A DNA stretch of 64,000 bases, from contig JADKCL010000004.1 of assembly GCA_016718825.1 (NCBI GenBank), forward strand, positions 124,001 through 188,000, in the 5' to 3' direction. A program made the translations under genes and the position numbers. This DNA is from Bacteroidota bacterium. Its GTDB lineage: Bacteria; Bacteroidota; Bacteroidia; J057; JADKCL01. The notes below the pieces were generated by a model, which worked only from the letters and a program-made list of their open reading frames with translations, searched no databases and had not been told where the DNA came from. This document shows, in pieces, positions 8,446-16,705 of the stretch; the stretch's first letter is position 1; each line of letters opens with the position of its first letter.

Positions 8446-9219
8446 ATGAAATTGCATTTTCACACGATCTGTTTGATTCTAATTGTTCTGAGCAGTTGTT
8501 CAGCGCCTAAACCCGTCAAAGGCATCGAGGAGCGCCGCCAACAACATTTGGACGTGTTTCTGGACCTCTTGCGCAACAACGATGCTGCCGGGCTTGCAAA
8601 ACTTGTCCATTATCCGCTCAGCCGGGGCAATCCGATCCCAAATGTTGAGAATGAGGCGGATTTCATCCGGCGGTATGATACTTTGTTGGATTCAGAATTT
8701 AGGAAAACCCTGGTCCAAACCACTTGGGACTCCACCAATACCATGGAAAGCAATGATCGGTTCATGTTGGGCAGTGGTGAAATCTGGCTGGACTACGAAG
8801 GTAAAATCATCGCGATCAACCATCAGTCTCCTGCGGAATCCCAACTGCAAAAGGCAATCCAAACAAAGATGTTGATTGCCATTCACCCTGATGTGGAGCC
8901 GTGGCAACACAATCTCAAGGTTTGCGAAACGGACAAGTTCCTCATTCGGCTCGACGAAATGGCTGGCGGCGACTTGCGTTATGTCTCTTGGTCAAAACCC
9001 AAAACCTTCAAAGACAAGCCCGATCTCATTCTGGTTGGCGGGGAAAGCCAACAACAAGGAACGATGGGTGGCTTCACCTACACCTTCAAAAATGAGGACT
9101 GGACCTACGTGATCGACGAAGTGCAAATGGCCGAATCGGATGAAGACATTGGCCTGTTTTTACGTTTGCGGCAAGGCGAAGGGGATGAGATAAGCGCTCG
9201 TTGCACGGAAATCAAATAG
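8446..9219 (+). CDS. Putative lipoprotein
   Basis: 257 residues from ATG 8446, chosen because it puts a short basic start directly before the hydrophobic ICLILIVLSSC lipobox; earlier in-frame ATGs (8428, 8332) would bury it. The mature protein begins with helices (RRQQHLDVFLDLLRNNDAAGLAKLV) resembling the DUF4440/SnoaL-like or related solute-binding scaffolds in outline only, and ends in beta-rich YVSWSKPK and FTYTFKNEDWTYV segments. Function unknown. It forms an apparent pair with the membrane protein starting 7 bases downstream. Confidence 0.7.
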   Translation: MKLHFHTICLILIVLSSCSAPKPVKGIEERRQQHLDVFLDLLRNNDAAGLAKLVHYPLSRGNPIPNVENEADFIRRYDTLLDSEFRKTLVQTTWDSTNTMESNDRFMLGSGEIWLDYEGKIIAINHQSPAESQLQKAIQTKMLIAIHPDVEPWQHNLKVCETDKFLIRLDEMAGGDLRYVSWSKPKTFKDKPDLILVGGESQQQGTMGGFTYTFKNEDWTYVIDEVQMAESDEDIGLFLRLRQGEGDEISARCTEIK

Positions 9220-9226
9220 CTGGAGT

Positions 9227-9745
9227 ATGGGCTTTGGATTCAGTTTGATTGGAATTCCGTTGTTGCTTTTACTCAGCGTGGCGTTGTTGCTTTACTTCCT
9301 CTTTGTAAAAGAAAAGAAAGCCCTTTACGCACTTGGAATCCTGTGGGGAATGGTCTTTTTACTTATCCCGTTTTCATTGCTCATGGACAATTATCGTCAG
9401 CCGATAAGTCTGACCAAGGCAGATTTTGTCGGCGATTACCGGATCGACACCACCTTCTATCCCGGCAGAAACGCGCGGTGGCAATACGATCGCTTTGGAT
9501 TTCGCATTTTGGAAAGCGACAGCATCATTTTTGTCGAAATCAATGACAAAGGGACACGGACGAAATTACATCGACATCGGATCAAAATAAACGATGTCCA
9601 TCCCTCTCTCTGGAGCGTGATCGCTGAGACAACCTCCCATGTAATCCAAAAGCCACCCACGCTTTATCGAGGCCATACAAGATTCTACTATGTCTTTAGA
9701 TCGGATCGGTATGGGAATATGTTTTTCCGAAAGGTTGATTCATGA
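9227..9745 (+). CDS. Membrane protein of unknown function
   Basis: 172 residues. Two transmembrane segments are visible near residues 5-26 (IPLLLLLSVALLLYFLF) and 33-52 (YALGILWGMVFLLIPFSLL), joined by a short Lys/Glu loop, followed by a soluble domain of about 115 residues starting near TKADFVGDYRID. That soluble part, with its FVGDYRID opening and basic KLHRHRIKI strand, recalls small beta-barrel or lipocalin-like domains, but this is weak. It starts 7 bases after the preceding lipoprotein gene, so they are probably cotranscribed. Confidence 0.65.
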   Translation: MGFGFSLIGIPLLLLLSVALLLYFLFVKEKKALYALGILWGMVFLLIPFSLLMDNYRQPISLTKADFVGDYRIDTTFYPGRNARWQYDRFGFRILESDSIIFVEINDKGTRTKLHRHRIKINDVHPSLWSVIAETTSHVIQKPPTLYRGHTRFYYVFRSDRYGNMFFRKVDS

Positions 9746-9857
9746 ATGTTCCTGATTGAATTTGGCTTAATTTGATTCCATGTTTGTCTCATGAATGCGA
9801 ATTGGCTTTCAATTTCAATTCAGCTCTTTAGGTGGCATCCGAAAAGCAAAAACTAAA

Positions 9858-10478
9858 ATGACCGATCAAGATCACCTCCGCTCCCTCCGCGTTCCGACGA
9901 AGGAAAATCCTTTGCGCATCCTCATGAGCGCCTGCCTTGCGGGCGTGACATGCGGGTACGACGGCACAGCAAATGGCACCTATCCAAGTGCACTGAAGCT
10001 CCTGCAATATGACACTGCGCGTTTGGTGCGCTTTTGCCCGGAGGAGTTTTCCTTCGGTTCGCCGAGGGCCATGTGCGACATCCACGGCGGGACCGGCTTG
10101 GACGTGTTGGAAGGTAGAGCCAAAATGCTGTCGGAGTTTGGCGAAGATTGGAGCGAAGGCATCATCCGAGCCTCGGAAAAGATGCTGGAACTCGCCCAAG
10201 CAGAAGACGTCGAACTTGCCGTACTGATGGACGTGAGCGGTGCCTGCGGCAGTCAAGTCATTTATGACGGCAACCGGTTTGGTGCCGAAAAGGTCTATCA
10301 AATCGGGGCAGGAGTCTGCGCTGCCCAACTGATGCGCAACGGCTTCAAAGTCATCAGTCAGCGGGATTTTGCCTCGCTGGAACTGCTTTATGCAAAATTG
10401 GATCCTGCGCATATCATCAATCCGGAGGCCATCGATCACCACGAAACCGCTTGGTACCGATTATATTTTGGGAAATGA
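9858..10478 (+). CDS. DUF523 family protein
   Basis: 206 residues from ATG 9858, preceded by an A-rich stretch; an earlier in-frame start at 9795 adds residues without family likeness. The family pattern is clear: ILMSACLAGVTCGYDG, then VRFCPEEFSFGSPRAMC, then AVLMDVSGACGSQVIYDG and a C-terminal VISQRDF. Conserved cysteines (SACL, FCPE, GACG) hint at metal or cluster binding or thiol chemistry, as proposed for DUF523, but no activity is established. Usual DUF523 length is 150-200 residues, so the protein is about complete. Confidence 0.85.
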   Translation: MTDQDHLRSLRVPTKENPLRILMSACLAGVTCGYDGTANGTYPSALKLLQYDTARLVRFCPEEFSFGSPRAMCDIHGGTGLDVLEGRAKMLSEFGEDWSEGIIRASEKMLELAQAEDVELAVLMDVSGACGSQVIYDGNRFGAEKVYQIGAGVCAAQLMRNGFKVISQRDFASLELLYAKLDPAHIINPEAIDHHETAWYRLYFGK

Positions 10479-10556
10479 AGGCGATATCCCAAGGATTCAA
10501 TGACAAATTGCGATCAACCCGGAGTAGCTAGGCCGCAAAAGTTGAGTGAACCAAAC

Positions 10557-10564
10557 TATCTTTG
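10557..10564 (+). promoter_or_regulatory. TAnnTTTG -7 element
   Basis: TATCTTTG matches the phylum -7 consensus and lies 20 bases before the ATG at 10585, which suits a short leader. No clear -33 TTG was confirmed. Confidence 0.35.
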
Positions 10565-10584
10565 ATGAATATACCGGATCCACG

Positions 10585-11493
10585 ATGAGACGATTTCAGA
10601 CTTTCATATTTGTAATTGCCCTTGCATTGATTTCGGGATGCGGAGGTACTCCGGCGAACGTTCCTAGCGACGAGAAAATTGAACTCGTTGACGGCCAAGA
10701 AAACAACGCCGACACAGCAGCTCTAGCTGATGTAGACGCAACTTCTGCCGACACCGATACTTTCAATTTGGAGGAAATGGAGTTTGGATTTGCAAATTCC
10801 GAAGGGAATAACATCCTGACAACCAAAACCGAAGGACTGAAAGATCCCGCAAAATTTTCCATGGCGATTGCAGAAAATGGTAGTCAATTTGCCATTCAAT
10901 TCGTAGCGCAAAAAGAAGCGACAGAAAACGACAACGGCCGCCAAAACGAATACAACTTCAAGGACATTGGAGGATTTCTTTACAAGGTCAAGGGCGGAAC
11001 GGTTAGCGCGGAACAATCGCTCATGCTGGTAACAGCTGACTTTTTGACAAAACATAAACCGCTCAAATTCAATCCCTCGGCTTCAAATTCGCTTTCGAAG
11101 GCAACACGTACCAAAATCGAAGGTGAAAAGGGACGCAAAATCAAGAAATCCAACTTGTTACGGAAGCTGGAGGGTGGGCAGGAAATTTGGATCTTTGTGT
11201 TCCAGCAAAAAGCGGATTCAGCCTTGGCTTCACTTGCCGTCGTGTCGGAAAACAAGGTCATTTACCAAGATTATCCAGCCTTGCACAACGAAATCAGCAC
11301 ATGGCGGGTCGACGACGGTGGTGAATTCGGATTGGACGACATTCACATTCTCGCTGCATTTGACTACGCAGGCAAAATTGAAATCGTCACGGATTGGGCC
11401 GGAGCAGAGGGGTTTTCGATCGATTTTCTGCAAGAAGACGGAAAGGCGTTCAGGTCTCTCAAAAATGACGGGCGCTATTGTGCGCCGTTTTGA
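10585..11493 (+). CDS. Putative lipoprotein
   Basis: 302 residues from ATG 10585; an upstream GTG (10546) would put 13 extra residues before the signal. The lipobox is LISGC near residue 17. A Gly/Pro/Asp-rich linker full of Ala, Asp and Thr follows (about residues 25-60), then a basic central domain (KATRTKIEGEKGRKIKKSN) and an acidic C-terminal part. No family is recognised. The gene stands alone, with a -7-like box just upstream. Confidence 0.65.
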   Translation: MRRFQTFIFVIALALISGCGGTPANVPSDEKIELVDGQENNADTAALADVDATSADTDTFNLEEMEFGFANSEGNNILTTKTEGLKDPAKFSMAIAENGSQFAIQFVAQKEATENDNGRQNEYNFKDIGGFLYKVKGGTVSAEQSLMLVTADFLTKHKPLKFNPSASNSLSKATRTKIEGEKGRKIKKSNLLRKLEGGQEIWIFVFQQKADSALASLAVVSENKVIYQDYPALHNEISTWRVDDGGEFGLDDIHILAAFDYAGKIEIVTDWAGAEGFSIDFLQEDGKAFRSLKNDGRYCAPF

Positions 11494-11541
11494 TTTCAAA
11501 CGCAGGCTGCTCGACTCAAAACGGAAAACCCATTCCCCATT

Positions 11542-12201
11542 TTGGAAAATCTTCCCATCGAAATCCTGCCTATCTTACCTTTCCTGGAGGGTGATCCTAC
11601 CAAGCTGATCATCGGGACATTTCCGCCACACAGGAGCAGATGGAACTTCCCATTTTTCTTCCCCAATCTGCAAAACCGGCTTTGGAACACACTCGGAAGG
11701 GTTGCTTACGGAGCGGAAAACTTCAGCACCCGAAGCAATGGCTTTGACGAAGCAGCTGTTGAGGAACGGCAAGCCATCCTCCGCAAACTGAATGCTGCAA
11801 TGGTCAATATCATCCATTCATGCAGCAGAAAGGGGCAAAGCGCATTGGACAACGACCTGAATGTGGCGACCTTGCATCCGATCGTGACTGAAATCCTTGA
11901 ACCGCATCCGACAATCTTGGAGATTTTCCTGACGAGTGGCAGCGGAGCCAACAGCTGTTTGTCCCTGCTGAAACGGCATCTCAAGGAAAACCGAATTCCT
12001 TTCGAAGAAACGAAGGCTCCCCAAAAATCTCGTGATGCCCGAATTGCGGATCCCAAAATCGGCTTTTTCACACTGAACGGTCGCAGGATAGCAGTGTATT
12101 CGCTGTTTTCGCCGTCTCCCACGGCACAGCGATCGGGCATCACGGAGGCAGTGTTGCTGCAGCAATACCAAGTGTTGGCAGCGCAGAATAGCAAGGCATG
12201 A
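11542..12201 (+). CDS. Uracil-DNA glycosylase-like protein
   Basis: 219 residues. The opening KLIIGTFPP followed by FFFPNLQNRLWNTLG matches the entry motif and the downstream N-R-x-W of small proteins of the uracil/mismatch-specific DNA glycosylase fold, and LFSPSPTAQRSG near the C-terminus resembles the family's last motif (L-x-S-P-S/P). The only suitable start is the TTG at 11542 (an in-frame stop lies at 11491). Substrate unknown; catalytic residues were not established. The protein would act on DNA in the cytosol. Confidence 0.65.
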   Translation: MENLPIEILPILPFLEGDPTKLIIGTFPPHRSRWNFPFFFPNLQNRLWNTLGRVAYGAENFSTRSNGFDEAAVEERQAILRKLNAAMVNIIHSCSRKGQSALDNDLNVATLHPIVTEILEPHPTILEIFLTSGSGANSCLSLLKRHLKENRIPFEETKAPQKSRDARIADPKIGFFTLNGRRIAVYSLFSPSPTAQRSGITEAVLLQQYQVLAAQNSKA

Positions 12202-12238
12202 CATTGCTCTTATTCCCCTGCACCACACCTATCTTCCG

Positions 12239-12246
12239 TAACTTTG
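12239..12246 (+). promoter_or_regulatory. TAnnTTTG -7 element next to ppa start
   Basis: TAACTTTG matches the -7 consensus and ends 3 bases before the ATG at 12250, so transcription would begin at about the start codon. No good -33 TTG was found at the usual spacing. Confidence 0.4.
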
Positions 12247-12249
12247 CGC

Positions 12250-12810
12250 ATGAACATTGATTTTCAAAACCCTTGGCACAAAGTGTCTATCGGAGCCAAC
12301 GCCCCCGACAGGGTCAACGGCATCATCGAAATCCCCAAAAATACCCGCGCCAAGTATGAATTGGACAAGGAATCGGGCTTGTTGAAGATGGATCGTGTGA
12401 TCTTTTCCTCGATGTATTATCCTGCCAATTATGGCTTCATTCCGCAAACCTATTGTGATGACAAGGATCCGCTCGACATCTTGGTCCTTTCACAAATCGA
12501 AATCGTGCCCATGTGCATCGTCGAAGCCAAGGTCATCGGCGTCATGCGCATGATGGATGGTGGGGAAATGGACGACAAAATCATTGCCGTTGCCGCCAAC
12601 GACATGAGCGTCAACCATATTCAAGACATTTCCGAACTGCCGGAGCATTTCTTGCGCGAACTCCGCAGCTTCTTTGAGGACTATAAAAAACTGGAAAACA
12701 AAACCGTCGTGGTCGAAGATTTCCAAAATGCCGCGATTGCCAAAGACATCATCCGCCAAAGCATCTCCGACTATCAGGCACTCATCCATCAAACGCCCAT
12801 CAACCCTTGA
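12250..12810 (+). CDS. ppa: Inorganic pyrophosphatase, family I
   Basis: 186 residues from ATG 12250. The family I signature is visible as DDKDPLDIL, with the preceding YPANYGFIPQTY and the N-terminal EIPKNTRAKYELDK strands. The enzyme hydrolyses pyrophosphate to phosphate in the cytosol, pulling biosynthetic reactions forward, with Mg2+ bound by the acidic residues. Length agrees with bacterial soluble pyrophosphatases. The gene starts right after a -7 element and is followed 8 bases later by the lipocalin gene, which may share its transcript. Confidence 0.97.
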   Translation: MNIDFQNPWHKVSIGANAPDRVNGIIEIPKNTRAKYELDKESGLLKMDRVIFSSMYYPANYGFIPQTYCDDKDPLDILVLSQIEIVPMCIVEAKVIGVMRMMDGGEMDDKIIAVAANDMSVNHIQDISELPEHFLRELRSFFEDYKKLENKTVVVEDFQNAAIAKDIIRQSISDYQALIHQTPINP

Positions 12811-12818
12811 ATCCACCG

Positions 12819-13334
12819 ATGAAATCTTTCCTCTTTATCACCACGCTTTTATTGGCTTCCACCATGTCATTGTCCGCTCAAAAATTAGAAACCGTCCCAT
12901 TGGTTGACTTGCAGAAGTATGCCGGCAAATGGTATGAAATCGCCTCGTATCCCCTGAGTTTCCAACGTGGATGCCACTGTACCACAGCCGAATACACCGT
13001 CACCGACAAGGGTTACGTGATCGTCGAAAATCGCTGCAACCGCGACTCAGTGAACGGCAAAGCCTCCTATATCAAAGGCAAAGCCTTCGTCACAAAAAAT
13101 TCCGGCAACGCCAAGTTGAAAGTGCAATTCTTCTGGCCATTCACGGGCAAATACTGGATCATCGAACTCCCGGAAGACTACAGTTATGCCGTTGTGAGCC
13201 ATCCCAACCGCAAATACCTCTGGATTTTGTCACGCACCTCCAAAATGGATCCTGTGATTTATGACGGAATTTTAGCGCGCCTCAAGCAAAAGCAATTTGA
13301 CTTGACGCGCCTGCAAAAAACGGTTCAAATTTGA
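12819..13334 (+). CDS. blc: Lipocalin (Blc-type)
   Basis: 171 residues from ATG 12819 (an upstream TTG at 12807 overlaps the previous stop). A signal peptide (FLFITTLLLASTMSLSA) with no lipobox is followed by the lipocalin G-x-W motif in YAGKWYEIASYPLSFQRGC, the tyrosine/threonine strand CTTAEYTV, and a final strand KYLWILSR. Bacterial lipocalins such as Blc bind lipids in the periplasm or outer membrane. The two close cysteines (GCHC) are unusual next to E. coli Blc, which is lipidated at its N-terminal Cys. Export is likely, lipidation is not. Confidence 0.85.
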   Translation: MKSFLFITTLLLASTMSLSAQKLETVPLVDLQKYAGKWYEIASYPLSFQRGCHCTTAEYTVTDKGYVIVENRCNRDSVNGKASYIKGKAFVTKNSGNAKLKVQFFWPFTGKYWIIELPEDYSYAVVSHPNRKYLWILSRTSKMDPVIYDGILARLKQKQFDLTRLQKTVQI

Positions 13335-13434
13335 CGGAATGAATCGGTTTGAGGCAAGGGGATTCCAAGGCGTCCACTTGTTTGCTTGTGCCAATCCCGC
13401 TAATTTCATCCCTCGAATTTCACCTCTTCAAAAG

Positions 13435-14145
13435 ATGACAGTAGCAGAAATCATGGCGCAACTCAAAGAAATGGGCAGTGCGCAAACGGTCAAAACATTC
13501 GCCAATCACGGCGCACCGATCGACAAAATGTATGGGGTCAAGGTCGGCGACTTGAAGACCATCGTCAAAAAAGTCAAAAAAAACCATGAACTGAGCCTCG
13601 AATTGTACCGCACGGGAAACAGTGATGCGATGTACCTCGCGGGGCTGATCGCGGACGAAAAGAAAATTACCAAAGAAGACCTCCAAGAATGGGTGCGCGG
13701 GGCATATTGGTACATGCTCAGCGAATACACGGTGGCCTGGATCGCTGCAGAAAGCCGATTTGGCTGGGAATTGGGCCTCGAATGGATTGAATCAGATGTT
13801 GAAACCATCGCGGATGCAGGCTGGGCAACACTCTCCAATGTCGTGAGTCTCAAGCCCGACGCGGAATTGGATTTTGGCAAACTCGAGGAGCTCATCCTGC
13901 GGGTCGAGAATACCATTCACCAAGCGCCCAACCGCGTCAGGTATGCCATGAACAGCTTTTTGCTAAGCGTCGGAGGCTATTGTCCGCTGCTGACAGAAAG
14001 GGTCAAACAAGCTGCAAACAAGATCGGGAAAGTAGAAGTGAACATGGGAACAACCCACTGCAACGTTCCTTATGTCCCAGACTACCTCAAAAATATGGAG
14101 GCGCGTGGGGTGATTGGGAAGAAGAAGAAAATGGCGCGGTGCTAG
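13435..14145 (+). CDS. DNA alkylation repair enzyme-like (AlkD family)
   Basis: 236 residues from ATG 13435 (an upstream start at 13339 adds 32 residues outside the family pattern). The helical repeats and motifs NHGAPIDKMYGVKVGDLKTI, LYRTGNSDAMYLAGLI and YMLSEYTVAWIAAES follow the HEAT-like AlkD/AlkC fold (DNA alkylation repair domain). The catalytic aspartate of AlkD cannot be placed confidently, so glycosylase activity is an inference; some members lack it. The C-terminus ends in a basic GKKKKMARC tail. It acts on DNA in the cytosol. Confidence 0.75.
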   Translation: MTVAEIMAQLKEMGSAQTVKTFANHGAPIDKMYGVKVGDLKTIVKKVKKNHELSLELYRTGNSDAMYLAGLIADEKKITKEDLQEWVRGAYWYMLSEYTVAWIAAESRFGWELGLEWIESDVETIADAGWATLSNVVSLKPDAELDFGKLEELILRVENTIHQAPNRVRYAMNSFLLSVGGYCPLLTERVKQAANKIGKVEVNMGTTHCNVPYVPDYLKNMEARGVIGKKKKMARC

Positions 14146-14175
14146 GACCGTCGGAATGCAGGTTTTCCTACGAAG

Positions 14176-15082
14176 TTATTCTTGTGCGCCAAGCTTCTGG
14201 ATCGCATCGGCCAAAACCTCGGCGGCCTCGGGAAATCTCCTGAACCACAATTCGGGCTCGAATGCTTCCAATTCGGAGACGGAAATACGCCCTTGATTGT
14301 CCCAAATCGCGTCTACGCGGGCGTACAGGGGCATATCGGGGCAGGCGCGCAAGACATTTTCGGCAAATGCAATTTCTTCGGCGGAAGGCAAATAGTCCTC
14401 GACCGTGCCCCCAAAATCATCCTGCACCCGAAAATCACCTGATTTTGGCCGCTTGCGGACGGCATGGGTGAATTGACCGGCCATCATCATCAGGGTGATT
14501 TCTCCTTGGAGGGGCACGTTGTGCTGAAATTCCTGGAGAAGCATCGATTCGGCGGCGATCAATTGCTGGAAAATGGCTTCGAATTCGGGCAAATGGGCTT
14601 GGTCAAACCGATACGTATGCCTAGCCGTGCTGGAAATGGCGGGTTTGAGTACGAATTCGGTCCAACCTGAGGCTGCCGCGATCTGCTGTAGGCTACGCGT
14701 ATCGCCGGTTTCGATAAAAATCGTCGGGGGAATGTTGATTCCCTTTCACGGCAAGATCCGCGAGATAGTGTTTGTCCCAATTCCAGCGGATGAAGTGGCT
14801 CGGGTTGATGAAAGCAGTTTTGGAATCGGTGGTCTTTAACCATTCGGAGAATTCCTCAAAGCGTTCAAAACAGTCCCAAGTCGTGCGAAACAGGGCAAAA
14901 CGGGTCTGCGTCCAGTCAAAATTTGGATCGTCCCAATGGGTGCGGTGCACTTTCAGCCCGCGACGCTCCAAGGCCGCGCGCAAAATCGCATCGTCGCGGT
15001 GAATGTTCTCCACGTACCAATTGCCCGGTTGCGGCAAAACATAGCGGGCATCTGTGAGCAGGGTAATGTCGTAGGTTTTCAT
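14176..15082 (-). CDS. ATP-grasp family protein, frameshifted near 14740
   Basis: The start at 15082 reads TYDITLLTDARYVLP and FALFRTTWDCFERFEEF, then ends in-frame near 14693. In the next frame the protein continues as INIPPTIFIETGDTRSLQQI and TEFVLKPAISSTARHTYRF, then LLQEFQ, YARVDAIWDNQG and ISVSELEAFEPELWFRRFP at the C-terminus. This is the ATP-grasp order (a K-P lysine, an E/Q strand, a Mg-binding D/E pair), close to DcsG/RimK-like ligases. One extra base at about 14739-14740 explains the break; the repaired protein has about 301 residues. Substrate unknown. Confidence 0.75.
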
Positions 15083-15103
15083 CAAAGGAATAGGGTTCAA
15101 TCT

Positions 15104-15445
15104 TCAAGCAAATTTTATGATTTTACCATTTTCCAGCAGAAGCCGTTTTGCCTCTTTCCAATCTGGAAACGATTCACTCTCATAGGTATAGGTTCGGATT
15201 TCATGCGAAAGCGCGGCGCTTTGCTTCATCGCCTCCATGTGCGCGCCGGTCCGCACGAAGGCTTTCATTTCGGCCTCAGAATCCCATACGCTCAGGGTAT
15301 AATGCAGTTTTCCCCAGCCGGTATTCTTCATCTTCACGAATCCCGCACTCTTTTTGGCTTGCGCCTGAATCTTGCGGCCATGGTTGCTGAGCTTAAAAAA
15401 CTGCCAAGGACTACGGAGTTGAATCGAGGTGACGGTGATGCGCAT
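15104..15445 (-). CDS. Alpha/beta-barrel (DUF3291 or monooxygenase-like) protein
   Basis: 113 residues from ATG 15445 (116 from 15454). The pattern TVTSIQLRSPWQFFKLSNHG, a helix ending in KMKNTGWGKLHYTLSVWDSEAEM, then AFVRTGAHMEAM fits the dimeric alpha/beta barrel fold shared by DUF3291 and antibiotic-biosynthesis-type monooxygenases. I cannot see cofactor residues. It lies 21 bases before the start of the frameshifted ATP-grasp gene and may share its transcript. Function unknown. Confidence 0.55.
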   Translation of the reverse strand: MRITVTSIQLRSPWQFFKLSNHGRKIQAQAKKSAGFVKMKNTGWGKLHYTLSVWDSEAEMKAFVRTGAHMEAMKQSAALSHEIRTYTYESESFPDWKEAKRLLLENGKIIKFA

Positions 15446-15594
15446 GAAGATCATTTTGCCAGATTGGACCAGCGATCGAAATTAGGAAAATCAGCCCGAA
15501 TGTAGGACAAACTAGCCCGCGAACGTTGAATGAGAGAGCAGTCATTCACAAAATTCGTTTGCCTTTTTGCTACCTATTTTACAATTTGAGTCTC

Positions 15595-16207
15595 ATGAAC
15601 ACCTCTATCAAACGCTTAGGATTATTCTTGATTATCGTTGTAGGCCTTGGCCATACCATGGTTGTGGCGCAAAAGTCTGCGCGGAATGATTCGTTACGGC
15701 TTAGGCATGTGGTGACTTTGGGGTATATGAACTTTATGTATGGCTCAACTCCGATTCTAGGTTATGAGTCGCAACTGAATCGTAGGTGGAGTGTGAACAT
15801 TTCGGGGGGCATTGGATCGATGCATTACTCTAGTTTCAACCTTCCAAACGCGGGGGCAGCGGTAGTGAATCTTGATTTTCGTTGGTATCCTGCGCTCTTC
15901 AAAGAGCGTGCGCTTTCAGGCCCTTTCTTAGCGATTCATAGTGGATGGCGGACAAATTGGTACAAGGCTATCGCCAATGGGCAAGTTACAATACAGGGAT
16001 TACAATCGCTTTGCGGACTTTGGAAGCAATTTGGGATTTCAGTGGGTAATCCATCAAAGCATGACCTTCAACGGACAATTTGGAATTGGCTATGGGTTTG
16101 GCCAAAAATTTCATGGATACGCCTACAACAATGGTCCTCGCCCCGTGCCCGTTGCTGAGCGTGGATTCACCGCTCAAATTTCCCTTGGCGCAGGAATCGC
16201 CTTCTAA
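15595..16207 (+). CDS. Outer-membrane beta-barrel-like protein, frameshifted near 15980
   Basis: A signal peptide (RLGLFLIIVVGLGHTMVVA) leads into beta-strand-rich sequence (VVTLGYMNFMYG, WSVNISGGIGSMHYS, NLDFRWYPALF). The frame breaks near GWRTNWYKAIANG; the other frame continues with KLQYRDYNRFADFGSNLGFQW and ends TAQISLGAGIAF, a terminal Phe as expected of outer-membrane barrels. A single extra G in the GGG at about 15979-15981 explains it; the repaired protein has about 203 residues. Similar in style to DUF3575-type porin-like proteins of Bacteroidota. Ligand or role unknown. Confidence 0.7.
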
Positions 16208-16216
16208 GCCCCCGAC

Positions 16217-16555
16217 CTAGCGCAAGTTAAACCCACGCTCGGTGAGCAGGGCCCTGCTTTCCTTGGTATTGAGCTTCTGCAAGCCGACAATCGCCCAGTC
16301 ACGGTAGGACAAATTCCCAACGGAAAGTTGCTCCTTGAACAATTCGAAGGCTTTTTCCGAACGTGCATGGCCGAGCAATTCGAGGAGCCAACATTTGAGA
16401 CCATAATCGGTCTCCGCACGGAATTCGGTCATCAGTTCCTCGACAAAATGGGCCGCATGGGCTTGCAAGAGGTGAAAGCCTTCCTCCTGATGGTTGGAAT
16501 TGTCGCGGCGCATGAGCGTCATGCAATGCTGGAAATTGGGAATTTTAGCGGCCAT
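16217..16555 (-). CDS. Small HEAT-like repeat protein
   Basis: 112 residues. Helical throughout, with two or three repeats of the HEAT type (FVEELMTEFRAETDYGLKCW, LLELLGHARSEKAFELF, RDWAIVGLQKLNTKESRALL). No catalytic residues are seen. It lies between the convergent frameshifted barrel gene and the divergent MoxR-type gene. Small HEAT proteins of this kind usually act as adaptors; the partner is unknown. Confidence 0.6.
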   Translation of the reverse strand: MAAKIPNFQHCMTLMRRDNSNHQEEGFHLLQAHAAHFVEELMTEFRAETDYGLKCWLLELLGHARSEKAFELFKEQLSVGNLSYRDWAIVGLQKLNTKESRALLTERGFNLR

Positions 16556-16705
16556 CGGGAAATCAGCGTATCAACCTCGTCGTGTTGTAATTGGGTGCAA
16601 AGGTATTGTTTCATTTTGCCAACTGTCAAGGAAATCTTGGGATTCCCGAAGTCTGAGCTTCCAAAAACAATCCCGACCCAAAATCGGTTATCTTGCCTGC
16701 ACGAC

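Noticed and set aside
12239..12250. Riboswitch or long leader before ppa
   Set aside because: The -7 box is 3 bases from the ATG, leaving no room for a leader.
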